NCBI GenBank assembly: GCA_964503885.1
Contig: CAZDCD010000015.1
Location: 1-64,000, forward strand
Length of the DNA: 64,000 nt
From: CAZDCD01 sp964503885
Lineage (GTDB): Bacteria > Bacteroidota > Bacteroidia > Bacteroidales > UBA10428
Direction of reading: 5' to 3'
The position numbers and the translations under genes are program-made. Below, piece by piece: positions 63,253 to 64,000 of the stretch (position 1 is the first letter of the stretch; each line of letters starts with the position of its first letter). Below the pieces are notes generated by a model. It worked only from the letters and a program-made list of their open reading frames with translations, was not told the origin of the DNA and did no database searches.

Positions 63253-64000
63253 TTATTTTGTAGCCTGCGGTTTCGGATAATCTTTGATCGCTTCAAGATT
63301 CTTGGCAATGACCTCTTCGGGCAGGTCATAGTTTTCAAGCTGTCCGGTGAGGTATTTGTCATAACCGGTCAGATCCAATAAGCCGTGTCCGCTGAAATTA
63401 AAGAGGATCACTTTCTCCTTTCTTTCTTCTTTTGCCTTTTTTGCTTCCTGGATGGCAGCAGCGATGGCATGTGTAGTTTCCGGGGCGGGAATGATTCCTT
63501 CGGTCTTGGCAAACAGGATACCGGCCTCATAGCATTCGAGCTGGTGAATTGCCCTGGGGGAAATTAACCCCTCTACCGCAGCCTTGCTGACAAGAGGAGC
63601 CATACCATGATACCTCAGGCCTCCTGCATGGATCGGGGGAGGAACAAATGCATGTCCCAGCGAATGCATGGCGACAAGCGGTGTCATTTTTGCGGTATCT
63701 CCATGGTCATATACATAGGGTGCCCTGGTAAGCGTCGGACACGAAGCCGGTTCTACCGGAATAATTTCAATGGAAGCCCCGTTGATCTTATCGTAAACAA
63801 AAGGAAACGAAAGACCGGCAAAGTTGCTTCCCCCGCCCGCGCAGGCAATAACAATATCCGGCTTTTTTATACCTGCTTTTTCTAATTGTTTTTTGGCTTC
63901 CAACCCTATTATGGTCTGATGCATCATCACATGATTTAGCACCGAACCCAGTGAATACCGTGTTTGTCCGCTTTTATCCGTAACTGCCGCTTCGATAGCC
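63253..64000 (-). CDS. TrpB-like PLP-dependent enzyme (TrpB2 type), 5' end cut by window
   Basis: The C-terminal 249 residues are inside the window; the frame runs open through 64000 (AIEAAVTDKSGQTRYSLGS), so the protein is longer. DIVIACAGGGSNFAGL is the phosphate-binding Gly loop of tryptophan synthase beta chains. HAGGLRYHGMAPLVS and EGIIPAPETTHAIAAAI match the TrpB2 branch. It joins indole and serine, or acts on related substrates. No other trp gene is in view, as is usual for TrpB2. Confidence 0.9.
   Translation of the reverse strand, partial: AIEAAVTDKSGQTRYSLGSVLNHVMMHQTIIGLEAKKQLEKAGIKKPDIVIACAGGGSNFAGLSFPFVYDKINGASIEIIPVEPASCPTLTRAPYVYDHGDTAKMTPLVAMHSLGHAFVPPPIHAGGLRYHGMAPLVSKAAVEGLISPRAIHQLECYEAGILFAKTEGIIPAPETTHAIAAAIQEAKKAKEERKEKVILFNFSGHGLLDLTGYDKYLTGQLENYDLPEEVIAKNLEAIKDYPKPQATK

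Noticed and set aside
1..64000. tRNA, rRNA, insertion sequence, prophage or toxin-antitoxin genes
   Set aside because: No cloverleaf-like segment, rRNA text, transposase or integrase motif was found in the gaps that I read; a covariance-model search would settle small RNAs.

Overview
The window reads as a piece of chromosome from an anaerobic member of the Bacteroidota. The evidence is two type IX secretion (T9SS) sorting domains, a family S46 dipeptidyl-peptidase, an 800-residue MacB/FtsX-type permease, TonB-dependent uptake, weak or absent Shine-Dalgarno sequences, and several starts preceded by the Bacteroidota -7 promoter element TAnnTTTG. I found no rRNA, tRNA, CRISPR array, transposase or phage module. 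The species cannot be named from the sequence.

Layout. 0.1-5.1 kb holds a ThuA-like lipoprotein, two methyltransferases and two damaged genes: a small lipoprotein with an in-frame TAG, and a LamG/T9SS surface protein with a TGA in its signal peptide and a one-base frameshift. 5.3-11.5 kb is a surface-glycan region: a four-gene minus-strand operon (methyltransferase/GT2 fusion, DegT aminotransferase, GNAT, SDR epimerase) and a divergent GT-C-like membrane protein. 11.6-14.6 kb is an operon of a DUF2520 Rossmann protein, a KdsC-like phosphatase, a UbiA prenyltransferase and Maf. 14.8-18.0 kb has an S46 peptidase overlapping a metallo-beta-lactamase-fold protein.

18.1-22.7 kb is a nickel locus. 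NikR, with all four Ni ligands, is preceded by a GTGTTAC-N13-GTAACAC operator lying on its own promoter. It is followed by a TonB-dependent receptor, a secreted nucleoside-hydrolase/FmdE fusion and a NicO-like transporter with a His-rich loop. 22.7-33.8 kb carries a duplicated terminator-like intergenic element, a 1027-residue ABC protein with a degenerate ATPase, a SiaC-like protein, an aldo-keto reductase, a Gfo/Idh/MocA oxidoreductase, a DUF2490 protein, a MacB/FtsX permease and an AmmeMemoRadiSam-type radical SAM enzyme. 34.1-37.4 kb is a HAD phosphatase / class II aldolase / zinc dehydrogenase sugar-phosphate cluster.

37.7-49.3 kb is a molybdenum-sulfur island: a TauE/SafE exporter, mobA, mobB, moeA, a compact moaA, moaC and a MOSC-MogA fusion. 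These are followed by a PsrABC-type molybdoenzyme complex, two half-size YeeE/YedE sulfur transporters and a membrane-anchored rhodanese-like protein. The rhodanese has Ser in place of the catalytic Cys, and its only cysteine is the last residue (GGC-COOH). The genes fit one job: building bis-MGD cofactor and using it for thiosulfate or polysulfide reduction, with sulfur-compound import and sulfite export.

49.7-52.3 kb encodes two secreted proteins, one with 192-bp tandem repeats. 52.3-55.8 kb is AT-richer and carries orphan genes, a methyltransferase and a flavin-binding NimA-like protein. 56.0-60.1 kb encodes a GH94 phosphorylase, a KpsF-like SIS isomerase and a PfkB kinase. 60.7-63.2 kb is an outer-membrane protein / PII / Amt ammonium module. 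The window ends inside a minus-strand TrpB-like gene.
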